From Clostridiales bacterium (GTDB lineage: Bacteria > Bacillota > Clostridia > Lachnospirales > Lachnospiraceae): a stretch of 64,000 nucleotides of DNA. Both the position numbers and the translations under genes were made by a program. How positions within the stretch are numbered: position 1 is the first letter of the stretch; each line of letters starts with the position of its first letter. Below are positions 39,222 through 48,708 of the stretch, in pieces. The stretch covers positions 80,978 through 144,977 of the forward strand of contig JAJBVD010000006.1 in assembly GCA_020859985.1 (NCBI GenBank), read 5' to 3'. The notes under the pieces are model-generated. The model saw nothing but the letters and a program-made list of their open reading frames with translations. It made no database searches and was not told the DNA's origin.

Positions 39222-41918
39222 GTGGATAAACTGGAAATGAAAGACATTTCGGCTGCTGAACAGTCTGCGGATGCGGATCAGCCGGCTGAGGGTATAGCGG
39301 AGACGGATCTGACTGAAAGCAGGGAAGAACAATCCGGAAGAAGTCTCTGGTATAATATTAAATCATTTCGGCACAAGCTTGTGAGTACGCAGGTGATTCC
39401 GGAGGAAATGCGGATACCGGACAATATTATTCCGATGGAACGGTTTTCTCCAAATGCCGCTGCAGGACTGACACAGGCGCAGGTGGACGACCGCGTTTTC
39501 CGTGGTCTGGTCAATACTGCTCCCGAGTCTCCGTCCAAGTCGTCAAAGGAGATCATTTACAGCAATGTCATTACGTACTTCAATCTGATTTTTTTCCTGA
39601 TTGCGATACTTCTTATTCTGGTTGGCTCTTTCAGGGATATGACGTTTTTGCCGATCATTGCGGCGAATACGCTGATTGGTATTATACAGGAGCTGCATGC
39701 CAAAAAGGTTCTGGATGATCTGAATATTCTGAATGCACCAAAATGCAGAGTCATCCGGGATGGAAAAGAGGGTGTGATCCCGGCGGAGGATCTGGTGCTG
39801 GATGACATTGTAGTTTTTGGCGCAGGCAATCAGATTCCGGCAGACTCTATTATTGAAGACGGCGAAGTGCTGGTCAATGAATCGCTGATCACCGGTGAGT
39901 CGGATCAGATCGCTAAGAAAAAGGGAGATGAACTGCTCTCGGGCAGTTTTATTGTGTCTGGCGAATGCCGTGCCAGGATGGACAAGATCGGTAAGGATTC
40001 CTATGTCTCTCAGCTCTCGCAGAAAGCGAAGGTGATGAATGACGCGGAATCTTCCGAGATGATCCGCTCTCTGAACAAACTGGTGAAGATAGTAGGTATT
40101 CTGATCATACCTATCGGGATCATCCTGTTCAGCCAGCAGTATTTTATCAATGAATCCAGCGCAAGAGACAGCGTCACTGCTACGGTGGCTGCCATCATTG
40201 GCATGATTCCGGAAGGACTTTACCTGCTGGCCAATGTGGCTCTGGCTGCGAGTGTGGCTCGTCTTGCAATGAAAAAAGTGCTTGTGCACGATATGAAATG
40301 CATTGAGACACTGGCGCGCGTTGACGTGCTGTGTGTGGATAAGACCGGTACCATCACGGACAATACGATGACCGTAAAGAAAATGGTGCCGCTGCGCGTT
40401 TCTTCTAAGATGGAGGAGTGTCCTTCTGACCGTGCGGACGGTGGGGATACAATTTCGGACATGGATGAAGACGGTATCGGAGCGGCCCAGAGCCAGGAAG
40501 ACTGTTTTACTCCGGAGGAGCTGGCTGAGACGGAGCTTGCGGTCGGAGATTTTGCTGCGGCGATGTCCGTGGACAATATTACGATGAAAGCGATTAAGGA
40601 ACACTTTCGTAAGCGCACCGGACAAAGACCGGAGCAGGTGTTTTCTTTTTCGTCCCAGTATAAATATAGCGGTGCTGTTTTTGGCGGAGTCGGCTATGTA
40701 CTGGGTGCGCCGGAAATTATCCTGCGCGGAGATTATGCAAAGTATGCGGCTTCTGTAGAACGATACAGCCGACAGGGATACCGTGTACTGGTATTTGGCC
40801 GCTGTGCGGATACGCTGGAGGGCGGCGCACTGAATGTCCCGGTGGAGCCTCTCTGTATGATTCTGCTGGCGAACCCGATCCGGGAAAACGCTAAAGAAAC
40901 ATTCGCGTATTTTGCGGAACAGGGCGTTGAGATTAAAGTGATCTCGGGAGATAATCCGGTGACTGTTTCGGAAGTAGCCAAAGAGGCAGGCATAGAAAAC
41001 GCGGAGCTCTATGTAGACGCGTCTGTTCTGTATGAGGAGGAAGAACTGCGGGCGGCGGCAAAACACTATACTGTGTTTGGACGTGTCTCGCCGGAACAGA
41101 AGCGTATTCTGATCAGTGCCCTGAAGGATGCGGGACATACCGTAGCAATGACCGGAGATGGTGTTAACGATGTTCTGGCGCTTAAGGATGCGGATTGTTC
41201 TGTAGCGATGGCATCCGGCAGTGATGCGGCTGCGCAGGTGGCTCAGCTGGTGCTGTTGGAATCTGATTTTTCGAAAATGCCGTCTGTGGTGGCAGAAGGA
41301 CGGCGCGTGGTCAACAATATTGAGCGGACAGCCTCCCTGTTTCTTGTAAAGAACATTTTCTCTCTGTGTATGTCCGTGCTTTCGATTATTTTTACCGTAA
41401 ATTACCCGCTGGAGCCCTCGCAGATCTCGCTGATCAGCCTCTTTACGATCGGAGTGCCGGCATTTATCATGTCGTTGGAGCGGAATACGGATCGAATACA
41501 GGGGCATTTCCTGAGCAATGTGCTGTTTAAGGCACTTCCAGGAGGCTTGACAGATTTTATCGTGATCAGTGGTTTGTATTTGTTCTGTGTGCAGTTTGGT
41601 GTGAATGAGACGGATCTTTCAACGGCCTGTACGATCGTGTTGGCGATTGTCGGTATGATGGTGCTCTATCAGGTTGCCTCGCCAATGACGAAATTCCACT
41701 GGCTGCTCTGGTTTACTATGGCTGCCGGGCTGATTTACTGCATGATTTTTATGCGGAACATTTTCGGGATTACCAGTATTTCAAAAAACTGTCTGATGCT
41801 GCTTGTAATCTTTGCTATCGTTACAGAGCCGACGTTCCGTTATTTAAGCCTTTGGATGAGAAAGCTTTCCGACTTCTGCCTGAATCGAAAAACACGGGCG
41901 AAAAAGAAGTCGTCATAA
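39222..41918 (+). CDS. Cation-translocating P-type ATPase (CtpE-like)
   Basis: An 898-residue ion pump beginning with GTG 39222 after AAGAGGA. The actuator loop has ESLITGESD, the phosphorylated Asp373 is in DKTGTITDNTM, and the hinge TGDGVND is at 644-650. The fourth-helix motif reads IPEGLYLL. No N-terminal metal-binding CxxC domain is present, so it is not a copper or zinc pump of the usual kind. PEGL in the ion path is shared with the mycobacterial Ca2+ ATPase CtpE, so calcium is the best guess. An acidic loop of about 45 residues is inserted after the phosphorylation site (about 393-435). It has no evident operon partner. Confidence 0.9.
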   Translation: MDKLEMKDISAAEQSADADQPAEGIAETDLTESREEQSGRSLWYNIKSFRHKLVSTQVIPEEMRIPDNIIPMERFSPNAAAGLTQAQVDDRVFRGLVNTAPESPSKSSKEIIYSNVITYFNLIFFLIAILLILVGSFRDMTFLPIIAANTLIGIIQELHAKKVLDDLNILNAPKCRVIRDGKEGVIPAEDLVLDDIVVFGAGNQIPADSIIEDGEVLVNESLITGESDQIAKKKGDELLSGSFIVSGECRARMDKIGKDSYVSQLSQKAKVMNDAESSEMIRSLNKLVKIVGILIIPIGIILFSQQYFINESSARDSVTATVAAIIGMIPEGLYLLANVALAASVARLAMKKVLVHDMKCIETLARVDVLCVDKTGTITDNTMTVKKMVPLRVSSKMEECPSDRADGGDTISDMDEDGIGAAQSQEDCFTPEELAETELAVGDFAAAMSVDNITMKAIKEHFRKRTGQRPEQVFSFSSQYKYSGAVFGGVGYVLGAPEIILRGDYAKYAASVERYSRQGYRVLVFGRCADTLEGGALNVPVEPLCMILLANPIRENAKETFAYFAEQGVEIKVISGDNPVTVSEVAKEAGIENAELYVDASVLYEEEELRAAAKHYTVFGRVSPEQKRILISALKDAGHTVAMTGDGVNDVLALKDADCSVAMASGSDAAAQVAQLVLLESDFSKMPSVVAEGRRVVNNIERTASLFLVKNIFSLCMSVLSIIFTVNYPLEPSQISLISLFTIGVPAFIMSLERNTDRIQGHFLSNVLFKALPGGLTDFIVISGLYLFCVQFGVNETDLSTACTIVLAIVGMMVLYQVASPMTKFHWLLWFTMAAGLIYCMIFMRNIFGITSISKNCLMLLVIFAIVTEPTFRYLSLWMRKLSDFCLNRKTRAKKKSS

Positions 41919-41955
41919 GGATGCTCAAAAATAGGGTGGATTTTGTTGTGTTTTA

Positions 41956-41964
41956 TGATATAAT
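41956..41964 (+). promoter_or_regulatory. Extended -10 promoter of the pyrH operon
   Basis: TGATATAAT (41956-41964) is a consensus extended -10, about 90 bases before pyrH. Confidence 0.6.
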
Positions 41965-42053
41965 TCTTTCATGTGCAGCAGCAGATACGTATCACGATGA
42001 CGGAAGAAGACGCACAGAAAGGAGTGGCGGGGTGATTTCCCGGCAAAATTACG

Positions 42054-42749
42054 ATGAAAAGAGTTCTTTTAAAACTGAGTGGGGAAGCACTTGCGGGCGA
42101 TAAAAAGATGGGATTTGATGAGCCCACAGTCACAAAAGTCGCTATGCAGGTGAAGACTCTGGCGGAACAGGGCATGGAGATTGGTATTGTGATCGGCGGC
42201 GGCAATTTCTGGAGAGGCCGCTCAAGCGAACATATAGACCGTACGAAGGCGGATCAGATTGGCATGCTTGCGACTGTGATGAACTGTATTTATGTATCGG
42301 AGATATTCCGGTCGGTCGGTCTTAAGACGGCTGTGATGACACCTTTTCAGTGCGGAGCATTTACGGAACTGTTTCAGAAGGACAAAGTGAATTCTTACTT
42401 TGCGGAACATGCTGTGGTGTTCTTTGCGGGCGGCACCGGACATCCGTATTTTTCCACGGACACGGCGACCGTGCTTCGTGCTGTTGAGATTGAGGCAGAG
42501 ACAATCTTACTTGCAAAGTCCGTGGATGGTGTGTATGACAGTGATCCAAAGGAAAATCCGGCTGCGAAGAAATACAGCGAGATTTCCATTCAGAAGGTGA
42601 TTGATGAACAGCTCGGTGTGGTAGACATGACAGCAGCAATCCTGTGCAGGGAGAACCGGATGCCGATGCTGGTGTTTGGATTAAATCAGGAGAACAGTAT
42701 TGTAAATACCATGAATGGGACGTTAAACGGCACTCTGGTGACCGTGTGA
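42054..42749 (+). CDS. pyrH: Uridylate kinase
   Basis: A 231-residue enzyme that phosphorylates UMP to UDP. The start MKRVLLKLSGEALAGD, the GGGNFWRGR loop, the DQIGMLATVMN segment and VDGVYDSDPKENP are family marks. No ribosome site lies at normal distance; the nearest AAAGGAG (about 42018) is 30 bases upstream. Initiation may therefore be weak or depend on mRNA folding. It heads the conserved run pyrH-frr-uppS-cdsA-dxr-rseP. Confidence 0.96.
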   Translation: MKRVLLKLSGEALAGDKKMGFDEPTVTKVAMQVKTLAEQGMEIGIVIGGGNFWRGRSSEHIDRTKADQIGMLATVMNCIYVSEIFRSVGLKTAVMTPFQCGAFTELFQKDKVNSYFAEHAVVFFAGGTGHPYFSTDTATVLRAVEIEAETILLAKSVDGVYDSDPKENPAAKKYSEISIQKVIDEQLGVVDMTAAILCRENRMPMLVFGLNQENSIVNTMNGTLNGTLVTV

Positions 42750-42764
42750 AAGGAGAAAAATTTT

Positions 42765-43316
42765 ATGGATGAAAGAATCAGGGTTTATGATGAGAAAATG
42801 ACGAAGACGTACAACAATCTGCTTGAAGAGCTTGGCACCATCCGTGCGGGCCGAGCAAACCCGAATGTTTTGAACAAGATCCGCGTCGACTATTATGGAA
42901 CTCCGACGCCGATTCAGCAGGTTGGCAATGTCACGGTTCCGGAGCCGCGGGTTCTGCAGATTCAGCCGTGGGAGTCCTCCATGGTGAAGGTGATCGAGAA
43001 AGCTCTTATGACCTCGGATATTGGCATTCATCCTTCGAATGACGGCAGGGTGATCCGTCTGGTTTTCCCGGAGCTGACGGAGGAACGCAGAAAAGATCTG
43101 GTAAAAGATGTGAAAAAGAAAGGCGAAGCCGCTAAGGTGGCGATCCGCAACATCCGCCGCGACGCCAACGAGGCGTTTAAAAAGCTTGGTAAGGGTGAAA
43201 TCTCAGAAGATGAGGCTAAATCATTGGGGGATGAGGCCCAGAAGCTTACGGATAAATATATGAAAGAGATTGATAAGGCTGTCGAGGAGAAGTCAAAAGA
43301 GGTTCTCACGGTATAA
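42765..43316 (+). CDS. frr: Ribosome recycling factor
   Basis: A 183-residue protein that splits ribosomes from mRNA after termination, together with EF-G. The family pattern is intact: TIRAGRANPNVLNKIRVDYYG, PIQQVGNVTVPEPR, QPWESSMVKVIEKAL, and a C-terminal coiled coil rich in Lys and Glu. The start follows AAAGGAG. It is 15 bases after pyrH, the usual partner. Confidence 0.98.
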   Translation: MDERIRVYDEKMTKTYNNLLEELGTIRAGRANPNVLNKIRVDYYGTPTPIQQVGNVTVPEPRVLQIQPWESSMVKVIEKALMTSDIGIHPSNDGRVIRLVFPELTEERRKDLVKDVKKKGEAAKVAIRNIRRDANEAFKKLGKGEISEDEAKSLGDEAQKLTDKYMKEIDKAVEEKSKEVLTV

Positions 43317-43385
43317 AAGGCGGGGGCTTTACATGGAATTACTGCAGCTGAGGCCGTACCTGTAGCTGTATTGATAAGAGTAGAA

Positions 43386-43418
43386 AGAGGTGGGGAGTCG
43401 AGACACTTGCCCACCTCT
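43386..43418 (+). other. Hairpin in the frr-uppS interval
   Basis: AGAGGTGGG (43386-43394) pairs perfectly with CCCACCTCT (43410-43418). No T-run follows; it lies just upstream of the uppS ribosome site and could affect mRNA processing. Confidence 0.6.
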
Positions 43419-43442
43419 CTGATCGTAATCAGGAGAGAAGTT

Positions 43443-44141
43443 ATGAATATTCCACAGCATGTAGCAATTATTCTGGACGGGAATGGCCGATGGGCCAAAA
43501 GTAAGGGCATGCCGCGCAGCTATGGACATGCAAAGGGCGCACAGAATCTGGAGGTGATCTGTGAGGATGCCTGGAATATAGGCATTAAATATCTGACTGT
43601 ATACTTGTTTTCTACAGAGAACTGGAAACGTTCAAAAGAAGAGGTTGACTCTCTGATGAAGCTGTTTCGCCGTTATACTAAGACGTGCATCAAGACTGCC
43701 CGTGATAATAATATGAAGGTTCGTGTGCTTGGAGATCCGAGCGCGCTGGCGGAGGATCTGCAGAAAAGTCTGGCTGACCTTGTGGAGACTTCTAAAAATA
43801 ATACCGGCCTGAACTTTCAGATCGCTCTTAATTACGGGAGCCGGGACGAGATTGTCCGTGCTATCCGGAAGCTTGCCACGGACTGTGTGGATGGAAAGCT
43901 TGCTGTGTCAGATATTTCAGAAGAATGCTTTGCCGGCTATCTGGATACAGCCGGCGTACCGGATCCGGATCTTCTGATCCGCACCAGCGGTGAGCTGAGG
44001 CTGTCTAATTATCTGATGTGGCAGCTGGCCTACACAGAATTTTATTTCACAGATGTTCCCTGGCCGGATTTTACAAAGGAAGAGCTGCTGAAAGCCATTG
44101 AAAAATATAACAGCCGTGATCGCAGATACGGTGGGGCGTGA
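43443..44141 (+). CDS. uppS: Isoprenyl (undecaprenyl diphosphate) synthase
   Basis: A 232-residue cis-prenyltransferase that builds the C55 lipid carrier for cell-wall synthesis. ATG 43443 follows AGGAGAG; reading further upstream passes through the 43386 hairpin. Motifs are AIILDGNGRWAKS (Asp and diphosphate loop), YLFSTENWKRS and LLIRTSGELRLSNYLMWQ, and the FYFTDVPWPDF end is typical. It ends 17 bases before cdsA. Confidence 0.97.
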   Translation: MNIPQHVAIILDGNGRWAKSKGMPRSYGHAKGAQNLEVICEDAWNIGIKYLTVYLFSTENWKRSKEEVDSLMKLFRRYTKTCIKTARDNNMKVRVLGDPSALAEDLQKSLADLVETSKNNTGLNFQIALNYGSRDEIVRAIRKLATDCVDGKLAVSDISEECFAGYLDTAGVPDPDLLIRTSGELRLSNYLMWQLAYTEFYFTDVPWPDFTKEELLKAIEKYNSRDRRYGGA

Positions 44142-44158
44142 GGGAAGGAAGCGGATTT

Positions 44159-45013
44159 ATGTTTCGTACAAGATTGTTAAGCGGCATTGTGCTGGTGGTT
44201 ATCGCACTTGTCGTTATCATTGCCGGAGGGCCGGTGCTTGCCGCAGTTCTCCTTGCGGTTTCACTGGTCGGGATGAATGAGCTTTATCGTGCACTGCAAA
44301 TAGAGAAACGGGAGGAACGTCCCAAAGAGCTGCAAAACAGCGGGCTGGCGTGCGGACCTCTGTCTCTGGCCGGATATCTTGGGTGCGTGTTATGGTATCT
44401 GCTTTTATTTTTTGATTTAAATGCATATACTTTGACAGTGGTGCTTGCAGTATTGATTCTCATGATGTCCATCTATGTCTTTACCTATCCGCGATACTGC
44501 ACGGAGCAGGTGACCGGCGCATTTTTTGGATTTGTATATGTAGCTGTGATGCTCTCCTGTATTTATGAGCTGCGTATGATGGAGAACGGCGTTTATCTGG
44601 TTTGGCTGATTTTCTTTGCGTCCTGGGGCAGCGATACCTGTGCTTACTGTGTAGGTATGCTGATCGGGAAACATAAAATGACTCCGCGCTTAAGCCCGAA
44701 GAAATCTGTTGAAGGCGCGGTCGGAGGCGTGGCGGGAGCGGCTCTTCTTGGTGTGATTTATGCCAGGGCTATTTCCGGACAGCTCTCAGGCGAGGCGAAT
44801 CACATGCTGTCTTTCGCAATCATCTGTGCGATCGGTGCATTGATTTCCATGGTGGGAGATCTGGCGGCATCCGCGATCAAGCGCAATCATGATATTAAAG
44901 ATTATGGGAACCTGATCCCGGGGCATGGCGGCATTCTGGACCGGTTTGACAGTGTGATATTTGTGGCTCCGGTGATTTATTATCTGACGCAGGCACTGGT
45001 GGGAAAATTCTGA
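44159..45013 (+). CDS. cdsA: Phosphatidate cytidylyltransferase
   Basis: A 284-residue membrane enzyme making CDP-diacylglycerol for phospholipid synthesis. ATG 44159 (MFRTRLLSGIVLVVIALV) follows AAGGAAG. About eight hydrophobic helices are visible. The signature region is SAIKRNHDIKDYGNLIPGHG followed by GILDRFDS; the earlier WGSDTCAYCVGMLIGKHKM and LSPKKSVEGAVGG are also typical. It is separated from dxr by 69 bases carrying one copy of the 27-bp repeat. Confidence 0.95.
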   Translation: MFRTRLLSGIVLVVIALVVIIAGGPVLAAVLLAVSLVGMNELYRALQIEKREERPKELQNSGLACGPLSLAGYLGCVLWYLLLFFDLNAYTLTVVLAVLILMMSIYVFTYPRYCTEQVTGAFFGFVYVAVMLSCIYELRMMENGVYLVWLIFFASWGSDTCAYCVGMLIGKHKMTPRLSPKKSVEGAVGGVAGAALLGVIYARAISGQLSGEANHMLSFAIICAIGALISMVGDLAASAIKRNHDIKDYGNLIPGHGGILDRFDSVIFVAPVIYYLTQALVGKF

Positions 45014-45023
45014 TGCGGCCATC

Positions 45024-45050
45024 GTAACTGTGAAGGTACTGAACAGTTAC
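45024..45050 (+). repeat. 27-bp inverted-repeat family, consensus copy
   Basis: Perfect arms GTAACTGT / ACAGTTAC with loop GAAGGTACTGA, between cdsA and dxr inside an operon. It is identical to the copy at 52672-52698. Confidence 0.92.
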
Positions 45051-45082
45051 GAGAGCAATACGATATGGAAGGACGGACAGAA

Positions 45083-46255
45083 ATGAAAACAATAGCAATC
45101 CTCGGCTCCACCGGTTCCATTGGGACACAAACTCTGGAGGTCGTACGTGCAAATGGTGATATTCGTGTAGCGGCGCTTAGCGCAGGAAAAAATATTGATC
45201 TGCTTGAACGGCAGATTCGGGAATTTCATCCTCGGCTTGCCTGCGTTTGGAACGAGAGGGATGCGAAAAGCCTTCGGGTGCGCGTATCGGATATTTCTGT
45301 TCGCATCTGTTCTGGCATGGAAGGCCTCAAAGAAGTGGCCGTCTGTGAGGAAGCGGATATTCTGGTGACCGCAATCGTCGGGATGATTGGTATCGTGCCG
45401 ACGATGGAGGCAATCAAAGCCGGTAAAGATATTGCGTTAGCTAATAAAGAGACGCTGGTGACGGCAGGACATCTGATCATGCCGCTCGCAGCACAATGTG
45501 GAGTGAAAATACTGCCTGTAGACAGCGAGCACAGTGCGATCTTTCAGTGTCTGAACAGCAGCGGAACGTATCCGGATGGGGCTGCAGATAAAAAGGAAAG
45601 ACGGATCGACAAGATTCTTCTGACTGCGTCAGGCGGTCCTTTCCGTGGCAAAAGCTATGAGGAACTGAAAAATGTCAGGGTTGAGGATGCATTAAAGCAT
45701 CCGAACTGGGCGATGGGGCAGAAGATTACGATCGATTCTGCTTCTATGGTAAACAAAGGCCTTGAAGTGATGGAGGCACGGTGGCTGTTTGACGTTTCCC
45801 CTGATCAGATACAGGTTGTGGTGCAGCCGCAGAGCATTATACATTCGATGGTACAGTTCATAGACGGAGCGGTGATCGCTCAGCTTGGTACGCCGGATAT
45901 GAAACTTCCGATTTCTTATGCGCTGTATTATCCGGAGCGGCGCTATCTTGGAGGAGAACGACTGGATTTCGCAAAAATAGGAAGTATTTCGTTTGAGAAT
46001 CCGGATCCGGATACGTTTCTCGGATTAAAATATGCGCTTGAGGCGGCGCATACAGGCGGATCGATGCCGACTGTGTTTAATGCGGCAAATGAGCGGGCGG
46101 TTCGTAAATTTCTGAATCGCGAGATTGGTTTTACAGGGATATATGAGATCATTCGTTACTGTATGGATCACCATAGTGTTATCCTTTCACCGGATGTCCG
46201 GCAGATTCTTGACACAGAGCAGAGTGTCTATGAGATGATTGAAAGCAGGTGGTAG
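45083..46255 (+). CDS. dxr: 1-deoxy-D-xylulose 5-phosphate reductoisomerase
   Basis: A 390-residue NADPH enzyme making MEP, the first committed step of non-mevalonate isoprenoid synthesis. The NADPH site AILGSTGSIGTQTLEV is at the start; LANKETLVTAG, LPVDSEHSAIFQCL, LTASGGPFRG, HPNWAMGQKITIDSASMVNK and GLEVMEARWLF are conserved. ATG 45083 was chosen since it gives the normal N-terminus and has AAGGACGG upstream; ATG 45065 is the alternative. It shares isoprenoid supply with uppS two genes upstream. Confidence 0.96.
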   Translation: MKTIAILGSTGSIGTQTLEVVRANGDIRVAALSAGKNIDLLERQIREFHPRLACVWNERDAKSLRVRVSDISVRICSGMEGLKEVAVCEEADILVTAIVGMIGIVPTMEAIKAGKDIALANKETLVTAGHLIMPLAAQCGVKILPVDSEHSAIFQCLNSSGTYPDGAADKKERRIDKILLTASGGPFRGKSYEELKNVRVEDALKHPNWAMGQKITIDSASMVNKGLEVMEARWLFDVSPDQIQVVVQPQSIIHSMVQFIDGAVIAQLGTPDMKLPISYALYYPERRYLGGERLDFAKIGSISFENPDPDTFLGLKYALEAAHTGGSMPTVFNAANERAVRKFLNREIGFTGIYEIIRYCMDHHSVILSPDVRQILDTEQSVYEMIESRW

Positions 46256-46256
46256 A

Positions 46257-47294
46257 TTGAGTATTCTGATTGCGCTGATTGTATTCAGCCTGATCATCAT
46301 TATACATGAGCTTGGTCATTTTCTACTGGCGAAAGCCAATGGTATCACAGTTCTCGAGTTCTCGCTCGGTATGGGACCACGCCTCATAAGCCATCAGAGA
46401 GAAGGCGGTACGCGATACTCTCTGAAGCTTTTGCCATTCGGCGGCTCATGCATGATGCTGGGTGAGGACGGCGAGGATAACGGCGAGGAGGGTTCATTTC
46501 AGAGTAAATCTGTCTGGGCGCGTATATCTGTGGTAGCAGCAGGGCCGGTCTTTAATTTTATACTTGCCTTTGTCCTTTCGATATTTATCGTGGGTGCGAT
46601 CGGTTATGACCCTCCCATCATTCTTGGCATTACAGAAGGGTATCCGGCCGAGGAAGCAGGTCTTCAGGAGGGAGATCTGATCACTAAAATAAACGGCAAA
46701 ACCATTCGTCTGTACCGTCAGTTTTATAATTACACTTATTTTCATACCGGGGAAACCCTTACTTTTGAATATGTCCGCGACGGCGTCACCTCAACAACAA
46801 CTATTACACCGGTTCTGACGGAAAACGGTTATAAATTCGGTATTTCCGGAAGTACAAATTACCGTTATAAGACCGGACCTCTGGAGACTTTATACTACAG
46901 TGCTTATGAGGTATATTACTGGATTGATACAACGTTGCAGAGCCTAAATCTTCTGATCCATGGCGGAGTCTCGCTGGACGATATGTCAGGTCCCGTCGGC
47001 GTCGTCAGCACAATTTCCGAGACCTATGAAGAAAGCAAAAGCGATGGTGCGTATTATGTCTGGCTGAATATGCTGAACATTGCAATCCTGCTGACCGCAA
47101 ACCTTGGGGTGATGAACCTGCTTCCAATTCCGGCTTTGGATGGCGGCCGTCTGGTCTTTTTGATCATAGAGGCTGTCCGGCGAAAACGTGTATCACCGGA
47201 ATTGGAGGCTAGAGTACATTTTGCCGGTCTGATGCTGCTTATGGTGTTGATGGTGGTCGTCATGTTTCATGATGTTGTGAAGATTATAGAATAA
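46257..47294 (+). CDS. rseP: Site-2 intramembrane metalloprotease RseP
   Basis: A membrane protease of about 345 residues that cuts within membranes to release signalling proteins. The zinc motif HELGH is in the first helix, and the second metal ligand region is NLLPIPALDGGRL. A single PDZ domain lies between (ILGITEGYPAEEAGLQEGD). The start is uncertain: TTG 46257 directly after the dxr stop has AGGTGG before it, and TTG 46239 would overlap dxr. It ends the pyrH-to-rseP operon. Confidence 0.93.
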   Translation: MSILIALIVFSLIIIIHELGHFLLAKANGITVLEFSLGMGPRLISHQREGGTRYSLKLLPFGGSCMMLGEDGEDNGEEGSFQSKSVWARISVVAAGPVFNFILAFVLSIFIVGAIGYDPPIILGITEGYPAEEAGLQEGDLITKINGKTIRLYRQFYNYTYFHTGETLTFEYVRDGVTSTTTITPVLTENGYKFGISGSTNYRYKTGPLETLYYSAYEVYYWIDTTLQSLNLLIHGGVSLDDMSGPVGVVSTISETYEESKSDGAYYVWLNMLNIAILLTANLGVMNLLPIPALDGGRLVFLIIEAVRRKRVSPELEARVHFAGLMLLMVLMVVVMFHDVVKIIE

Positions 47295-47306
47295 GAAATG
47301 AATGAA

Positions 47307-47340
47307 ACAGGTCTGCACATATGCGATGCGGGCCTGTTCT
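47307..47340 (+). terminator. Probable terminator after rseP
   Basis: ACAGGTCTGCA (47307-47317) pairs over 11 positions with TGCGGGCCTGT (47327-47337), including two G-U pairs. Only a short T-rich end follows. Confidence 0.55.
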
Positions 47341-47425
47341 GCAGTGTACAAAAATCAGGATGTATTGCTCCTTTGCTTTATTTGGAAAATATCAGATACA
47401 AAAAGAATCATTGTAAAAAAATGTG

Positions 47426-47454
47426 TTGACAACAATGGACTCTATTGATATACT
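47426..47454 (+). promoter_or_regulatory. Distal recA promoter
   Basis: TTGACA (47426-47431), 17-base spacer, TATACT (47449-47454): near consensus. Confidence 0.75.
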
Positions 47455-47501
47455 ACAGACCAGATAGAACGCGATCTAATCGAAAATCAGTAAAGAAATG
47501 C

Positions 47502-47530
47502 TTGACAGAGCAGGGAAAATAGGATAGGAT
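47502..47530 (+). promoter_or_regulatory. Proximal recA promoter
   Basis: TTGACA (47502-47507), 17-base spacer, TAGGAT (47525-47530). Its expected start of transcription is a few bases before the LexA box, so LexA would block it directly. Confidence 0.75.
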
Positions 47531-47541
47531 AGTCAAAGAAA

Positions 47542-47555
47542 CGAACATAAGTTCG
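47542..47555 (+). promoter_or_regulatory. LexA (SOS) operator of recA
   Basis: CGAACATAAGTTCG fits the Gram-positive LexA/DinR consensus CGAAC-N4-GTTCG. It lies between the proximal promoter and the recA ribosome site, so recA should be induced by DNA damage. Confidence 0.9.
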
Positions 47556-47571
47556 ACAAGGAGAAAAGGAT

Positions 47572-48702
47572 ATGGCACAGGAAGAGAAGCTGAAAGCATT
47601 GGATGCGGCATTGACGCAGATTGAGAAGCAGTTTGGTAAGGGCGCTGTGATGAAGCTTGGAGATACGGGCGCTCATATGAATATTGAGACGACACCGACC
47701 GGATCCCTGAGTCTGGATATCGCATTGGGGCTTGGCGGTGTGCCAAAGGGGCGTATCGTGGAGATTTACGGGCCTGAGTCCAGTGGTAAGACGACGGTTG
47801 CTCTGCATATGGTCGCCGAAGTACAGAAGCGCGGCGGGATTGCCGGTTTTATTGATGCGGAGCACGCACTTGATCCTGTATATGCGAAGAATATAGGTGT
47901 TGATATTGATAACCTGTACATCTCTCAGCCGGATAATGGCGAGCAGGCGTTGGAGATCACAGAGACGATGGTACGCTCCGGGGCTGTAGACATTATTATC
48001 GTGGATTCTGTAGCTGCGTTGGTTCCGAAAGCAGAGATCGAGGGAGATATGGGTGACGCACACGTCGGTCTGCAGGCACGATTGATGTCGCAGGCACTGC
48101 GGAAGCTGACTGGTGTGATCAGTAAGTCGAACTGTACGGTGATTTTTATCAACCAGCTTCGTGAAAAAGTGGGTATCCTGTTTGGCAATCCGGAGACGAC
48201 AACAGGAGGCCGCGCACTTAAGTTCTATTCCTCTATTCGTCTGGATGTACGCCGGATTGAGTCTCTGAAGCAGAGCGGTGAGGTAATTGGAAATCATGTC
48301 CGTGTGAAGGTTGTAAAGAATAAGATCGCTCCGCCCTTTAAGGAGGCCGAGTTTGATATTATGTTTGGCCAGGGTATTTCACGTGAGGGAGACATCCTCG
48401 ACCTCGCAGCGAATAACAATATCATCAATAAGAGTGGCGCATGGTATGCCTATCAGGGGAACAAGATCGGACAGGGCCGGGAGAATGCAAAGCTTTATCT
48501 GCGGGAACATCCGGATGTGATGGAAGAGGTAGACCGCAAGGTTCGTCAGCATTATGGTTTGATTGAAGCGGATGAAGAAGAGGCAGAGGATTCCACAAAG
48601 AAGTCTTCCAATAAGGTGAAATCAGCCGCGGATGCTGTTTCTGCACCCGTGGATCCGGCCGGGATTGCTCCAGCGTCCGGGTATACGGGAGAAGCGGAGT
48701 AA
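47572..48702 (+). CDS. recA: Recombinase RecA
   Basis: A 376-residue strand-exchange ATPase. The Walker A is GPESSGKTT, the Walker B region is [14 protein letters not shown], and L2 and its flank are seen as [19 protein letters not shown]. The C-terminal tail is longer than usual and rich in Ala, Ser and Pro after an acidic EADEEEAED stretch. AAGGAGAAAAGG precedes the ATG. Two promoters and a LexA box lie upstream, and recX follows six bases downstream. Confidence 0.98.
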   Translation: MAQEEKLKALDAALTQIEKQFGKGAVMKLGDTGAHMNIETTPTGSLSLDIALGLGGVPKGRIVEIYGPESSGKTTVALHMVAEVQKRGGIAGFIDAEHALDPVYAKNIGVDIDNLYISQPDNGEQALEITETMVRSGAVDIIIVDSVAALVPKAEIEGDMGDAHVGLQARLMSQALRKLTGVISKSNCTVIFINQLREKVGILFGNPETTTGGRALKFYSSIRLDVRRIESLKQSGEVIGNHVRVKVVKNKIAPPFKEAEFDIMFGQGISREGDILDLAANNNIINKSGAWYAYQGNKIGQGRENAKLYLREHPDVMEEVDRKVRQHYGLIEADEEEAEDSTKKSSNKVKSAADAVSAPVDPAGIAPASGYTGEAE

Positions 48703-48708
48703 TATCTG

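Noticed and set aside
39543..41507. Minus-strand open frame of about 650 codons opposite the P-type ATPase
   Set aside because: The sense gene has every motif of its family; the antisense reading is Arg/His/Ile-rich with no domain.
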